Counted from the first letter of the stretch, positions 1 to 8,420 are shown. The stretch: 40,428 nucleotides of DNA from Bdellovibrionales bacterium (GCA_947502835.1 CANNBJ010000005.1:1-40428), one strand, 5' to 3'. The notes: a model not told the origin generated them from the sequence alone. Program-made: numbers and translations.

Positions 1-384
1 TATGGATTCGATCGATCTTTGGGGAATGCGAGCAATGAGTCTTGATTGAGACAGGCTCGCCTGTCCCGCCAAAAACATAAACCTTCTTGCGATCGTGGAG
101 GGGCTCACTCCCAGCAGCAAAGCAGCTCGGTTTTGTGACACTCCCGAAACGAGGAGCTTGTAGAGGGGGGCATTGATCCTCCTTGCTTTTTGATAGTAGC
201 GGGGATTGAGAGTACTCCTTGAGAAGAGCAATCCACAGGTCTTGCACTGGAATCGCTGAATTCTTCGGCTGTCGGATTTGCGACTGAAGTAGCCTTTCCG
301 GACTACATTATGATGCTCGGCAGGGGTCGTAACGCTTGGGGAAGTTGATAAATTTAACTTGAGACTCGGGCAGCTCACACGCAT
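1..384 (-). CDS. Transposase-like protein, N-terminal part (runs off the left edge)
   Basis: An open frame of 128 codons without a stop runs from an ATG at 384 to the window edge. It begins MRVSCPSL; a basic stretch (VRKGYFSRKSDSRRIQRFQC) leads to CKTCG at about residues 60-64, and SGVSQNRAALLLGVSPSTI at about 85-105 looks like a helix-turn-helix. An N-terminal zinc ribbon plus HTH is the usual front end of IS1-like and related DDE transposases or their InsA-type partner. The first cysteine pair is incomplete: CPS is followed by Leu where CPxC is expected, so the ribbon may be degenerate. No inverted repeat or target duplication is visible, and the catalytic part lies outside. The family call rests on this short N-terminus only. 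Confidence 0.55.
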   Translation of the reverse strand, partial: MRVSCPSLKLNLSTSPSVTTPAEHHNVVRKGYFSRKSDSRRIQRFQCKTCGLLFSRSTLNPRYYQKARRINAPLYKLLVSGVSQNRAALLLGVSPSTIARRFMFLAGQASLSQSRLIARIPQRSIESI

Positions 385-476
385 GCCGCGGAATTTTCAG
401 GAATCAGGCCAATCCGCCTTATTTTCGGAATGCGCCGAGAAGCCGAGGTGCAATCTTCGAGGGCAGTTAGGGATGA

Positions 477-899
477 TTACTCTTCGGCGATACAGCTCGC
501 GGAACGTCCCGCACCCTTCAAGAGGCAGTGAAGGGATTTTGCGGCAACCGTATAGGACTCTGGTGAGATCCGGGTTCGTTCAATTCCGGCCTCACCAAGA
601 TTGAATCCGATGTCCCAAGCGTCCTGTCCGTAAATCCTCAAGGTTTGCAACTTGTCTTCGCTCCTGTGAATCTCAAGAGTGCATGAGGGTCCAAGGTTGA
701 TCTCGCACGTTATGTTTTGCGCCCGAACGGACTCCTGAAGAGCGTACTCGCGATCATGGTGGTGGGAGAGGGGAGTCACCTTGGCTCCGGAACGGACCAG
801 TACAGAAAAAATTTTTCTTGAGGCATGCTCATCGATGCGAACGGGATCCGCATTTGCAGTGGAGGAGAATAACAGTGCAAGGATCAAGGATTTCATCAT
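477..899 (-). CDS. Small secreted four-cysteine protein, paralogue of the upstream gene
   Basis: Function unknown. The start at MMKSLIL (899, or 896 for the second Met) is chosen because GAAAGG lies just upstream and a signal peptide follows at once (about 17 residues, cleavage after Ala-Asn-Ala). The mature protein is about 120 residues with two cysteine pairs, NITCEINLGPSC in the middle and LHCLLKGAGRSASC at the end, which could form disulfides in the periplasm. It shares a scaffold with the gene just upstream: IFxxLxxSGAxV, then xxITC/xLVC...C, and a C-terminal KSLxC...C. The genes are 7 bp apart on the same strand and probably form an operon after a tandem duplication. Confidence 0.7.
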   Translation of the reverse strand: MMKSLILALLFSSTANADPVRIDEHASRKIFSVLVRSGAKVTPLSHHHDREYALQESVRAQNITCEINLGPSCTLEIHRSEDKLQTLRIYGQDAWDIGFNLGEAGIERTRISPESYTVAAKSLHCLLKGAGRSASCIAEE

Positions 900-906
900 G
901 GGCCTT

Positions 907-1335
907 TCAGTCTTGCATGAAAGTGCAAGTGGATTGGGACTTGGCGTTGAGTGTGTTGCAAACAAGGGACTTCACACGGACCTCGGAAACTGTCTCTGAA
1001 ACCTGTGTTTTTCGCGCACCAGCCGAGATCAAAGAGAACCCGATCATCCACGAGTTCTCGCTGCTCGCAACGCCGCGAACCACCCGCTCCTTTTCGCCCT
1101 TGGTGAAAAACGTGCAAAGTGCATCGAACTCCGGGGCGGACTGGATGGTACACACCAGGTTTGTGGCTCTGATGAGTTCAAAGGAATCCTTTCCGCCTGG
1201 AGAAGTTCTCACCTCTGCGCCGGAATCGAGCAGGGCGTCGAAGATCCTGACCGCGTTTCCAAGGGTTCCCACCGGAGTTTCCATGGCGAAAGAGGTCGAG
1301 GAAATGAAAAACAAGGCAAGCAGACGAAAAAACAT
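907..1335 (-). CDS. Small secreted four-cysteine protein, first of a tandem pair
   Basis: Function unknown. It has 142 residues, with a signal peptide MFFRLLALFFISSTSFA and four cysteines in the mature part in two pairs (NLVC...DALC, SLVC...STC). The same pattern occurs in the next gene downstream, so the two are paralogues. There is no Shine-Dalgarno before the ATG. Instead a promoter-like TGGACT - 17 bp - GATAAC ends six bases before the start codon, which suggests a leaderless message (separate entry). The pattern resembles no secreted family I can name. Confidence 0.7.
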   Translation of the reverse strand: MFFRLLALFFISSTSFAMETPVGTLGNAVRIFDALLDSGAEVRTSPGGKDSFELIRATNLVCTIQSAPEFDALCTFFTKGEKERVVRGVASSENSWMIGFSLISAGARKTQVSETVSEVRVKSLVCNTLNAKSQSTCTFMQD

Positions 1336-1370
1336 GTGCGGGTTATCTTATAGTTGTCGTAAAAAGTCCA
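1336..1370 (-). promoter_or_regulatory. Promoter predicted to give a leaderless mRNA
   Basis: Read on the minus strand: TGGACT (1370-1365), 17 bp, GATAAC (1347-1342), six bases, then the ATG at 1335. Transcription would begin at or next to the start codon. No Shine-Dalgarno is present. Both hexamers match the sigma-70 consensus at 4 of 6 positions; the call leans on the same geometry at four other genes here. Confidence 0.4.
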
Positions 1371-1419
1371 CTATAAAAGAAGGCGTTTCGGTTCCGTCCT
1401 GAGTCGGCAACTCCACCAC

Positions 1420-1905
1420 TCAATCGAAGTCGTTGGAGAGAACATCGGCGGGGATGCCCTCGCCCGACCATACCGAGGTTTGATAGGCCTCGTTGCGAAC
1501 CTTCTTTGAGGTGACTTCAACCTCAATGACGGAGTTGTACCCTTTTGAGGCAGCAAGATAGGCAAGTCGAAGGATGGTTTCATCGCGATCAGGGCATGAG
1601 TCCACGTATTCGGGCAGACGCTCGCGTTTTTGAATCCGAAGTCCTTTTTTCTGGGTTTTGAAAAACACGAGAACTTGTTTTGCCCGATCGAGTGTCTCCT
1701 CGTAAACTGCAAGTTCCGGTTCAACGGTCTCCGAATAGCAGCCCCCGCAGGTTTTCGGGTGGGAAAGTTCGTCGGGAATCATCGGCATGAGACGAAATGC
1801 CCCAATAGGTGGACTTTGAACGCACTTCTTGCAGACTGCGCCTGAGCAGATTCCGCACTGAAATGGGGCTTTGTTGGACCGACAATCGACGCATTCCGCT
1901 TCCAT
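1420..1905 (-). CDS. FYVE/RING-like zinc-finger protein with a C-terminal YbjQ-like region
   Basis: A cytoplasmic protein of 161 residues with no signal peptide. Eight cysteines form four CxxC pairs (C5/C8, C17/C20, C25/C28, C53/C56), the spacing of a two-zinc cross-brace finger such as FYVE or RING. A charged helix follows (about 65-105), then a region of about 50 residues (ILRLAYLAASKGYNSVIEV to the end) that vaguely resembles the YbjQ/UPF0145 fold. The role is unknown; cross-brace fingers usually bind proteins or lipids. The gene ends 84 bp before the secreted pair and could be co-transcribed with it. The finger is directly visible; the C-terminal comparison is weak. Confidence 0.65.
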   Translation of the reverse strand: MEAECVDCRSNKAPFQCGICSGAVCKKCVQSPPIGAFRLMPMIPDELSHPKTCGGCYSETVEPELAVYEETLDRAKQVLVFFKTQKKGLRIQKRERLPEYVDSCPDRDETILRLAYLAASKGYNSVIEVEVTSKKVRNEAYQTSVWSGEGIPADVLSNDFD

Positions 1906-2001
1906 AAGTTACTTTTTAATACCACGGGCAAACTCGATTGCGAACCTGAAACTCTTTGCAGCCCGTGCCGGACTTGTCTACACTGTGGCGGGTACAAAAT
2001 T

Positions 2002-2844
2002 ATGAAACACCTCATTTCACTTGTCGCGCTCGTTGCAATTCTTATTCAGTCTTCCCTCGAGGCGCGTGCGGCGCCCGAATCGCACGAAAAAATCCTCGAG
2101 GAATCGCAACAGCTGTTCCATCGAAACGATCACGATGGGGCGCTGGCGGCACTGAAGAAGTATTTCTCGAAGGTGGTTACCGAGCCAAAAAGGAAAGTGA
2201 AGACCAAGCTCCGATTCCTGGCGATTGCAGCCATGGGACGCATTTACCTTCAGTTCAAGAAGGATCCGGGCGGAGCCATTGAGTGGTTTGAGAAGATCAA
2301 AAAAACCGAAGCGCTTTCCGATGCGGAAGAAGATATTCTGAGCGGCTGGATCGCCGCAGCCCAGGACTGGATCAAGCTTGGAAAATTCCCTGATGCAAAG
2401 ATGGGCGAAGCCGAGCTCTTTGAGATCGGAAAGAAGTATTACGAAAGTGGCCTAAAGAAGCAGAAGTTTACGGTCGATCAGGCGGGGGCCGCCGATTTCA
2501 GCATTGCATCGACCTATCTTGTCCCTTTCACCGTTCAGTTCGACAAGAGTCCGAAAATCGGCGATGCGCTTTTCATGATGGGCGACATGCGGAGACGCCT
2601 TTGGACGAGCAATCGGTTCTGGAGCGAAAATTATTATTTGTCGGAGGCGATCCGGCGATTTCCTGCGACCCCTCTTGCAGTGAAATCCTATGAGGCACTC
2701 CGCGAAGACGTTGAGTTCGCTTACACGGGATCGAGCGGCAATCATACCCCTCAGTCCTGGATCGAAATGCTCGATGTATTGAAACGAATGGCAAACGGAT
2801 CCGATCAGAAGCTTCCTGAGTCCGCACCGATCAAGAAGCCTTGA
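2002..2844 (+). CDS. Secreted TPR-like protein
   Basis: 280 residues. A signal peptide (MKHLISLVALVAILIQSSLEARA) precedes a helical mature protein. The segment HEKILEESQQLFHRNDHDGA and the later KKDPGGAIEWFEKIK look like TPR helices with the usual small residues. The C-terminal half (about 125-280) is also helical. Such proteins are usually periplasmic or lipid-free outer-membrane-associated scaffolds. The partner is unknown. The gene diverges from the zinc-finger gene (97 bp apart) and its 3' end overlaps the convergent YceI-family gene by 14 bp. No Shine-Dalgarno is visible before the ATG. Confidence 0.7.
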   Translation: MKHLISLVALVAILIQSSLEARAAPESHEKILEESQQLFHRNDHDGALAALKKYFSKVVTEPKRKVKTKLRFLAIAAMGRIYLQFKKDPGGAIEWFEKIKKTEALSDAEEDILSGWIAAAQDWIKLGKFPDAKMGEAELFEIGKKYYESGLKKQKFTVDQAGAADFSIASTYLVPFTVQFDKSPKIGDALFMMGDMRRRLWTSNRFWSENYYLSEAIRRFPATPLAVKSYEALREDVEFAYTGSSGNHTPQSWIEMLDVLKRMANGSDQKLPESAPIKKP

Positions 2845-3391
2845 TTGGTTTGCCGTCCTCGATGAACTCCAACTCAAGTTTGATTTCGATCTCATTGCCG
2901 ACCAAAACACCCCCGGCTTCAATCGCCGGGCTCCACTCGAGTCCGAAAGCTTTTCGATGGATTTTGGTCTTTGCGCGAAATCTCAATGCTTCAGAAGAGG
3001 ATTCGGAACCTTCTGTGTGTGTAGGGCCCTCGCACTGCAGGACAACTGCCTGAGAGGCTCCGTGCATGGTGAGATTGCCCTCCATCGTGAAAGCCCGGGA
3101 ATTCTCCTTGGTGAGTTTTGTGGACATAAAAGTGATCTCGGGGTACCGGGCGGCATCGAAAAAGTCCGGACCGACAAGATGCCGGTCACGAGAGACGTCG
3201 CCCGTGCTCACGCTTTCCACTCGAATCCTGGCTGTGGCGCTGGAATTGACCGGGTCTTTTTGGTCCCAGGAGAGCTTTCCCTCAAATGAGCGAAAATTTC
3301 CGGTCACGAGGGAGATCATCAAGTGTCGTACTTTGAACTGGATCAGGGAGCTTTCGGACTTGAGTGTCCATACTTTAAGGGATGGGTTCAT
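2831..3391 (-). CDS. YceI-family protein (lipocalin-like polyisoprenoid-binding fold)
   Basis: 186 residues from the ATG at 3391, chosen because GGAGG lies six bases upstream and the family N-terminus begins here (VWTLKSESSLIQFKVRHLM). YceI hallmarks: FKVRHLMISLVTGNFRSFEG near the start, SVSTGDVSRDRHLVGPDFFD in the middle (the family's D..RD.HL...FFD..+YP motif) and YPEITFMSTK after it. Members bind isoprenoid or amphiphilic lipids in a beta-barrel. Many are periplasmic, but this one has no signal peptide, as in cytoplasmic members. It is transcribed convergently with the TPR-like gene, sharing 14 bp at the ends. Confidence 0.9.
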   Translation of the reverse strand: MNPSLKVWTLKSESSLIQFKVRHLMISLVTGNFRSFEGKLSWDQKDPVNSSATARIRVESVSTGDVSRDRHLVGPDFFDAARYPEITFMSTKLTKENSRAFTMEGNLTMHGASQAVVLQCEGPTHTEGSESSSEALRFRAKTKIHRKAFGLEWSPAIEAGGVLVGNEIEIKLELEFIEDGKPIKAS

Positions 3392-3513
3392 AGGTTCCTC
3401 CACGAGCCTAGCATGACTTCCGTGACTTGCAGTTTTGATACCAATGGCAGAAATATTTTGAAGATGCGATAGTTCTGGACTGGTTCTCCCAAGATCGATC
3501 ATCATCGGTGAAA

Positions 3514-4119
3514 ATGGACACCTGGAACCTGCTTGAAGAACCCTCCGAGGCGTGGCTGATTCCCGACTTTCTGTCGCCGGATCATGCGAGCTCCCTTTTT
3601 AAGAGAGTCCAATCCGAGGTCAAATGGCAGGAGCGGGAGATTGTTTTGTTTGGCAAGAGGATGCTCCAGCCAAGACTTGTGGCGTGGCAAGGAGATCCTG
3701 GCAAGAGCTATCGGTATTCGGGATCGACTTGGGAGCCTGATCCATGGAGTCCGTCGGTTCTTGAGATTCGGAACCGAATCGAGGAATGGTTTCGCGAAAA
3801 GATGGACCAACGAGGGGGCGCATCCTTCAATGGAGTGCTGTTGAATCTTTATCGCTCTGGGAGCGATAGCATGGGTTGGCATCGAGACAATGAGCCAGAG
3901 CTCGGACCGGAACCGCTGATCGCCTCGGTTTCCTTGGGAGCGATTCGACGCTTTGTGCTTCGGAATCGTGAACATCCGGAAAGTAAGCACGTTCTTGAGC
4001 TGCCTCACGGGAGTTTGCTCGTGATGGGAGGGGCAACCCAAAGGGACTGGGAACATTCATTGCCCAAAAGCGCGCGAGTTCAGGGGGCGAGGATCAATCT
4101 TACGTTCAGGAGGCTCTGA
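3514..4119 (+). CDS. AlkB-type Fe(II)/2-oxoglutarate dioxygenase
   Basis: About 201 residues. AlkB-family enzymes oxidatively remove alkyl lesions such as 1-methyladenine and 3-methylcytosine from nucleic acids. The double-stranded beta-helix core is clear: NLYRSGSDSMGWHRDNEPELG contains the HxD iron ligands, HSLPKS supplies the distal histidine, and ARINLTFR the arginine that binds 2-oxoglutarate. SVSLGAIRRFVLR is the nucleotide-recognition-lid/core strand typical of the ALKBH2/3-like subgroup. Start: ATG at 3514, with an in-frame GTG six bases earlier as the alternative; neither has a strong Shine-Dalgarno. Neighbouring genes do not point to a repair operon. Confidence 0.92.
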   Translation: MDTWNLLEEPSEAWLIPDFLSPDHASSLFKRVQSEVKWQEREIVLFGKRMLQPRLVAWQGDPGKSYRYSGSTWEPDPWSPSVLEIRNRIEEWFREKMDQRGGASFNGVLLNLYRSGSDSMGWHRDNEPELGPEPLIASVSLGAIRRFVLRNREHPESKHVLELPHGSLLVMGGATQRDWEHSLPKSARVQGARINLTFRRL

Positions 4120-4164
4120 TTCACCTCACATGACCGGTCGGAGTGGACTGAATTTCGTATTCAT

Positions 4165-6144
4165 CTAGAGCAGTCCCCCGAGCTCCTCCCATCGGAGCAT
4201 TTTTGAATCCAGCTCGATCTGGAGTCTTGACTGCTCTTCAATCCATCCCCGGGTCTTTTCCGGCTCCTTTTCAAAGTCGCCGGACGCAATCAGGTCATTG
4301 AGTTCGTGAATTCGACCCTCAAGGTCCGCAATGGCTGCCTCAACTTCCTTGAATTCGCGTTCCCAGGCCTTGCGCTGATTGTTTGAAATTTTCCGTTCGC
4401 CTCCCTGAAGAATGCCTTCTTCAGGACCGAGTGTGCGAGTGGCGGATGCCAGGGTTGTGCCATCCACCTTGCCCCCGCGGGCGGATTGTTTGATTCTCTC
4501 ACGGGTCTCGCGGGTTTTCTTTTCGAGATACTCCTCGTAGGGGATCACAAGGGGAATCACTCTTTGGCTCTCAATCTCAAGCAATTGATCGGCAAGAGGG
4601 CCGACAAAATCGCGATCGTGAGAGACCACGCAGAGAGTTCCGTCGTAGTCCTGAAGCGCATTGAGCAAGACCTCCCGGGAGTCGGCGTCGAGGTGGTTGG
4701 TCGGCTCGTCGAGAAGAAGAAAATTGTTCGGGGTCAGGAGAAGTTTTGCGAGAGCCACCCGGGCTTTCTCGCCACCCGAGAGAACCTTGATTTTTTTTTC
4801 GACATCATCGCCGCGAAACAGGAATGCTCCGGCGACTCCGCGGATCCTGGAGATCTCAAGGGTGGGCGCAGTGGATTCGAGTTCTTCGAGGATGGTGCTC
4901 TCGAGATCGAGTGTCTCGGCCTGCATTTGGGAGTAGTACCCGATACGAACCTCGTGACCCAAGCGAAACTCTCCTGCCGAAGGACGAATGCTCCCCCCCA
5001 GACCTTGCGCAAGAGTCCGAAGGAGAGTGGTCTTGCCGGCGCCGTTCACTCCCACGATTGCAGTGCGTGTTCCTCGCTTCAGGATCCAGTCAAAGCCTGA
5101 AAACAGGAGTTTCTCGTCGGATGTACTGGTTCCAACCCGCACCTCGAGATCTTTCAGGGTGGCCACAACTGATCCGCTTTTCGGGCACGGAGGGAATCGG
5201 AATCCGATGCCGGAGATCGACTCAGGTAACTCAATTTTTTCCTCAGCCTCGAGCTTTGCGAGCTGTTTCATTCGGCTTTGTGCTTGGCGCGCCTTGCTTG
5301 CTTTTGCTCCGAAGCGCTCGATGAAGGCACGGAGCTGGGCCGCTTTCGCCTCTTGCCCTTGGGCTTTGGCTTCGAGAACCTTGAGGCGCTCTTCCTTTTG
5401 AACCACAAAGGCATCGAGATCTCCGGTGTAGCTTTCGATGCGCTTTTGATCGATTTCCCACACATTGTTCACGAGCTTGTTCAGGAAGACGCGGTCGTGG
5501 CTTACCATCAGGATCGCCCCCGGGTAGCCTTTCAGGAATTCCTCAAGCCAAAGAAGGGACTCCAGGTCCAGGTGGTTGGTCGGCTCATCGAGAATCAAAA
5601 GATCAGGATTCAACAGGAGAACCCGGGCGAGTGCCACCCGCATGAGCCAGCCGCCGCTGAACTCCGAGAGCCTTCGATGAAAATCCCGGCTCCGAAATCC
5701 GACCCCTTCAAGAATTCGTTCGGCCCGCGAGGGTAGCCGGAACTCATCAAAGGCATCAAGTTCCTCAAGGACCTTCGAATAATCCGAGAGGATCGAGTCG
5801 TGCTCTGAGCCCGGGACGAGTGATTGCATCTGTTTTTCGAGATATTCTTTTCGGGCAAGGATTTCCCCCCGCCGGCCGCCAAGACTCATGACCTCGTCCA
5901 GGATGCTGCGGTCCTCGAATTTCGGAAGCTCCTGGGCCAGGTGACCCACCCGAACGTGGGGATGCAGGACGATCGAGCCATGGTCAGGGAGTTCGTCTCC
6001 CAGGATCATTTTGATCAGGGTCGACTTGCCAGAACCGTTCGGGCCCACGAGTGCTATCCGCGAACGAGCATCAAGATTGGCGCGTACCCCCTCAAAGAGG
6101 ATCTTTGATCCGAAACTTTTCGAGACACCTTGGATTTGAAGCAT
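4165..6144 (-). CDS. ABC-F family ATPase (translation factor type)
   Basis: 659 residues with two ABC ATPase domains and no membrane segment. Walker A GPNGSGKST at 34-42, signature FSGGW at 162-166 and Walker B with LDEPTNHLD at 185-193; second set GVNGAGKTT at 365-373, LSGGE at 455-459, LDEPTNHLD at 478-486. The stretch between them (about 240-310) is the charged helical linker that contacts P-site tRNA in ABC-F proteins. The C-terminus from about 590 is coiled coil, as in Uup and ABCF3-like members. ABC-F proteins act on stalled ribosomes; some give antibiotic resistance. The length and FSGGW signature fit the YheS/Uup branch rather than EttA. It is convergent with the AlkB gene. Confidence 0.92.
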   Translation of the reverse strand: MLQIQGVSKSFGSKILFEGVRANLDARSRIALVGPNGSGKSTLIKMILGDELPDHGSIVLHPHVRVGHLAQELPKFEDRSILDEVMSLGGRRGEILARKEYLEKQMQSLVPGSEHDSILSDYSKVLEELDAFDEFRLPSRAERILEGVGFRSRDFHRRLSEFSGGWLMRVALARVLLLNPDLLILDEPTNHLDLESLLWLEEFLKGYPGAILMVSHDRVFLNKLVNNVWEIDQKRIESYTGDLDAFVVQKEERLKVLEAKAQGQEAKAAQLRAFIERFGAKASKARQAQSRMKQLAKLEAEEKIELPESISGIGFRFPPCPKSGSVVATLKDLEVRVGTSTSDEKLLFSGFDWILKRGTRTAIVGVNGAGKTTLLRTLAQGLGGSIRPSAGEFRLGHEVRIGYYSQMQAETLDLESTILEELESTAPTLEISRIRGVAGAFLFRGDDVEKKIKVLSGGEKARVALAKLLLTPNNFLLLDEPTNHLDADSREVLLNALQDYDGTLCVVSHDRDFVGPLADQLLEIESQRVIPLVIPYEEYLEKKTRETRERIKQSARGGKVDGTTLASATRTLGPEEGILQGGERKISNNQRKAWEREFKEVEAAIADLEGRIHELNDLIASGDFEKEPEKTRGWIEEQSRLQIELDSKMLRWEELGGLL

Positions 6145-6214
6145 TCGCCAAGGAGTCTAGCACAAATCAGAACTAAACCGCTTGTGCTTTTGTGAGACGG
6201 GGGGTGCGCGTGAT

Positions 6215-6237
6215 TCTCACGGCTCGAAGCCGTGAGA
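6215..6237. repeat. Perfect 10-bp hairpin between the ABC-F gene and the next gene
   Basis: TCTCACGGCT at 6215-6224 and AGCCGTGAGA at 6228-6237, loop of three bases. No T run follows on either strand, so a simple terminator is unlikely. The 199-bp gap also holds ACTCCTT...AAGGAGT near 6308-6327. Function unknown. Confidence 0.5.
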
Positions 6238-6343
6238 GACTGCACGAGCTTGAGCGGGAGTTGAACTCAGGAGAGCTTTTTTGAGCTTCTGTCCTCTGGA
6301 TCGGCACACTCCTTCAATTCAAGGAGTTCAGGTCGGCAGAGAA

Positions 6344-6964
6344 TCAGTTCCTCCTTTGCTTCTTCGAGATCACCTGTTTTTTGATTGATTTCCACTTCGA
6401 TGGAGCCAGGCAAAGCCTTACTTCGGAGGAGCGATCCTCAAAGCAAAGGCAGCCCCCTTTGATCAATGGCTTGCAGGTGTTCATCGGAAGATCGGTGGGG
6501 TCGCGTTTGAATGTTTTTCGATAAAGGTCGTCAAAACCGATCCCTTTGATTTTGTCGGCAGATTCAGTGAAAACATCCACAAGTGTATCCGTCATGGCCG
6601 ATCCACCGCATCGGTTCACGAGGATGTATTCAGGGGTGCTGTCACCGGTCAGGTCGTCACGGTAAAGCGTGTAGAAGTCGAAGTCCTCTTCTTCCGGCAA
6701 GGATCCGGTTTCTGCTCCGAAGAGACCCTGCATGTTTTTCAGTTGTTCTTTTGATGGAGGACTATCCTTTCTTGAAACACGAAACCCGCAATTCTGATCG
6801 TAAGTGCCGATTTTTCCGGGCGAGATCATCAAGGTGGATTTATCTTCCGGCGTGAGTCTGGAAAAAAACCTGTCCAGATCGGCAGCAGATTTCACCTCCG
6901 CTCCTGTTGCTGCAGTGGTGATCAAAAGAAATGCAAAAAAGGGTAGTACTTTCAAGATACGCAT
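6344..6964 (-). CDS. Secreted protein of unknown function
   Basis: 206 residues. The signal peptide is MRILKVLPFFAFLLITTAATGA (cleavage about residue 22). The mature part has scattered cysteines (NCGF, NRCGG, NTCKPLIKGGCLCF, RLCLA) that may form disulfides, and ends in a basic tail (KKQVISKKQRRN). The stretch DFYTLYRDDLTGDSTPEYILVNRCGG resembles the FG-GAP-like or DUF motif 'D.tgDG..EyI.v..' seen in surface proteins, but I cannot name a family. The start lies 4 bp after the stop of the SDR gene, so it is the last gene of a four-gene operon. Confidence 0.7.
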   Translation of the reverse strand: MRILKVLPFFAFLLITTAATGAEVKSAADLDRFFSRLTPEDKSTLMISPGKIGTYDQNCGFRVSRKDSPPSKEQLKNMQGLFGAETGSLPEEEDFDFYTLYRDDLTGDSTPEYILVNRCGGSAMTDTLVDVFTESADKIKGIGFDDLYRKTFKRDPTDLPMNTCKPLIKGGCLCFEDRSSEVRLCLAPSKWKSIKKQVISKKQRRN

Positions 6965-6968
6965 AAAA

Positions 6969-7931
6969 TCAGGATGTCATCTCCAAGCCGACAAGTTTCC
7001 GGCTGACCGAATCGAGACGTTCAGCCGAACCTTCATCCAGAGCATTTGGATTTGGAGATTGAAGCGGCCACCCGCCACTTCCCGCTTTTTTCGTGCGGTA
7101 GATTCCGATCTGGCTGAAATAAGCGCCACTCTGGGCTGGAACCTCAGGCGAGAGCAAAGCAAAGAAAGTGGACTGGGCGCCTTCCCAGGGTTCAATCATG
7201 CCCGCAAGTTTCAGAATCGGGCGAAGAACCGTGTTTTGCATCCACAGAGGCATCGAGAATTTGATGAGATTCGAGCGGACCCAGCCCGGATGAACGCTTG
7301 CGGTCGTAATGCCCGTTCCCTGAAGCCGTTTTGCAAGATGTTTGGCATGAAGGAGATTTGCGAGTTTTGACTGGGCGTAGGCTTCCCACCCGTCGTATTT
7401 TTTGCGCTCGAAATTCAGATCCTGAAAATCAATTCGACCTTCCCGGCCCAAGGCTTTGTCATGAAAGCAGCTTGATACATTCACGATTCGCGAAGGGGCG
7501 CCGTTTTTGAGAGCCGGAATCAAGAGTTCGGTCAGTAAAAAATGGCCAAGATGGTTTGTTCCGAACTGCAGCTCGAATCCATCCCGGGTTTTGCCTTCTG
7601 GGGTGTTCATGATGCCTGCGTTGTTGATGAGTCCATGAATGATCTTGTCAGCTTCGAGAATCTTCTTGGCAAACCCTCGCACGGATTCAAGCCTTGCAAG
7701 ATCGAGTTCACTAACCTCGATGGTTCCAAGTACGCGACCTGCAAGAATAGAAGCCTTGGCTTTTTCTCCTTCAGTGACTCGTCTGCAGGCAAGGATCACG
7801 CGGGCGCCCTGGCGGGCGAGTTGCTGAACGGTCTCAAACCCGATGCCGGAATTCCCTCCGGTGACCACATAGGTGCGGCCGGAGAGGTCTTGAGAAAGAA
7901 GTTCTGGAGGACACATCAGTACTTTTGCCAT
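6969..7931 (-). CDS. Short-chain dehydrogenase/reductase, retinol-dehydrogenase-like
   Basis: 320 residues, classical SDR. The Rossmann glycine motif TGGNSGIG is at 24-31, NNAG at 103-106, the catalytic Asn in FGTNHLGH near 126, Ser in NVSS at 151-154, and the Tyr/Lys pair in YAQSK at 185-189. The C-terminal section (WVRSNLIKFSMPLWMQ onward) matches the RDH/WWOX-like subgroup, usually NADP-dependent oxidoreductases of lipophilic alcohols or ketones. The substrate cannot be told. AAAGGAAATC lies before the ATG. It sits 24 bp after the DUF4442 gene and 4 bp before the secreted protein in one operon. Confidence 0.9.
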   Translation of the reverse strand: MAKVLMCPPELLSQDLSGRTYVVTGGNSGIGFETVQQLARQGARVILACRRVTEGEKAKASILAGRVLGTIEVSELDLARLESVRGFAKKILEADKIIHGLINNAGIMNTPEGKTRDGFELQFGTNHLGHFLLTELLIPALKNGAPSRIVNVSSCFHDKALGREGRIDFQDLNFERKKYDGWEAYAQSKLANLLHAKHLAKRLQGTGITTASVHPGWVRSNLIKFSMPLWMQNTVLRPILKLAGMIEPWEGAQSTFFALLSPEVPAQSGAYFSQIGIYRTKKAGSGGWPLQSPNPNALDEGSAERLDSVSRKLVGLEMTS

Positions 7932-7955
7932 GGTGGGATTTCCTTTGGGCCAACT

Positions 7956-8420
7956 CTAGCGATCGGGCGCGGGGTTTTCAACCTTTCTGCGGACATGGAG
8001 AATCTTTTGCGCCTCTGCCACCAAATCGCCTGCCTCATCGACGATCTGAAGGGTGAATTCAGGCTCTGTTTTCGGATTCTGATCGGCAGCCATCCGAATT
8101 TCATCGATACGCTCTTGGTTGATCCGGATCTGTGCCCGCACGGTTCCTCTTCCCGGTTTCTTGAATCGAATGGATGCATGTTTGTCCCAAACAATATAAT
8201 TCTTTCCGAGATGATTGAGCAGGATCAGCATCAGGAATGGATCGATCATGGAGTAGAGGGACCCTCCAAAGTGGGTCCCGACATAGTTCCGATTCCAAAA
8301 CCTGAGTTTCATCTCGACTTCAATGGAGGTCAAATCGGAACTTGCCCGCACGACACGGACTCCGGCCCCGAGATAGGGCGGCCAAAGATGCATGAATTTT
8401 AAAAGTGTGGATGCTTTCAT
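7956..8420 (-). CDS. DUF4442-family hot-dog fold protein (thioesterase-like)
   Basis: 154 residues. The segment NYVGTHFGGSLYSMIDPFLMLILLNHLGKNYIVWDKHASIRFKKPG is the DUF4442 core, a hot-dog fold related to acyl-CoA thioesterases. The conserved THFGG...DP corresponds to the long central helix and the active-site region. Acyl-thioester hydrolysis is likely but not proven for the family. The gene lies 21 bp after the thioredoxin-fold gene and 24 bp before the SDR, so these may act together in a lipid or acyl-CoA pathway. AAAGG is found about 12 bases before the ATG. Confidence 0.85.
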   Translation of the reverse strand: MKASTLLKFMHLWPPYLGAGVRVVRASSDLTSIEVEMKLRFWNRNYVGTHFGGSLYSMIDPFLMLILLNHLGKNYIVWDKHASIRFKKPGRGTVRAQIRINQERIDEIRMAADQNPKTEPEFTLQIVDEAGDLVAEAQKILHVRRKVENPAPDR

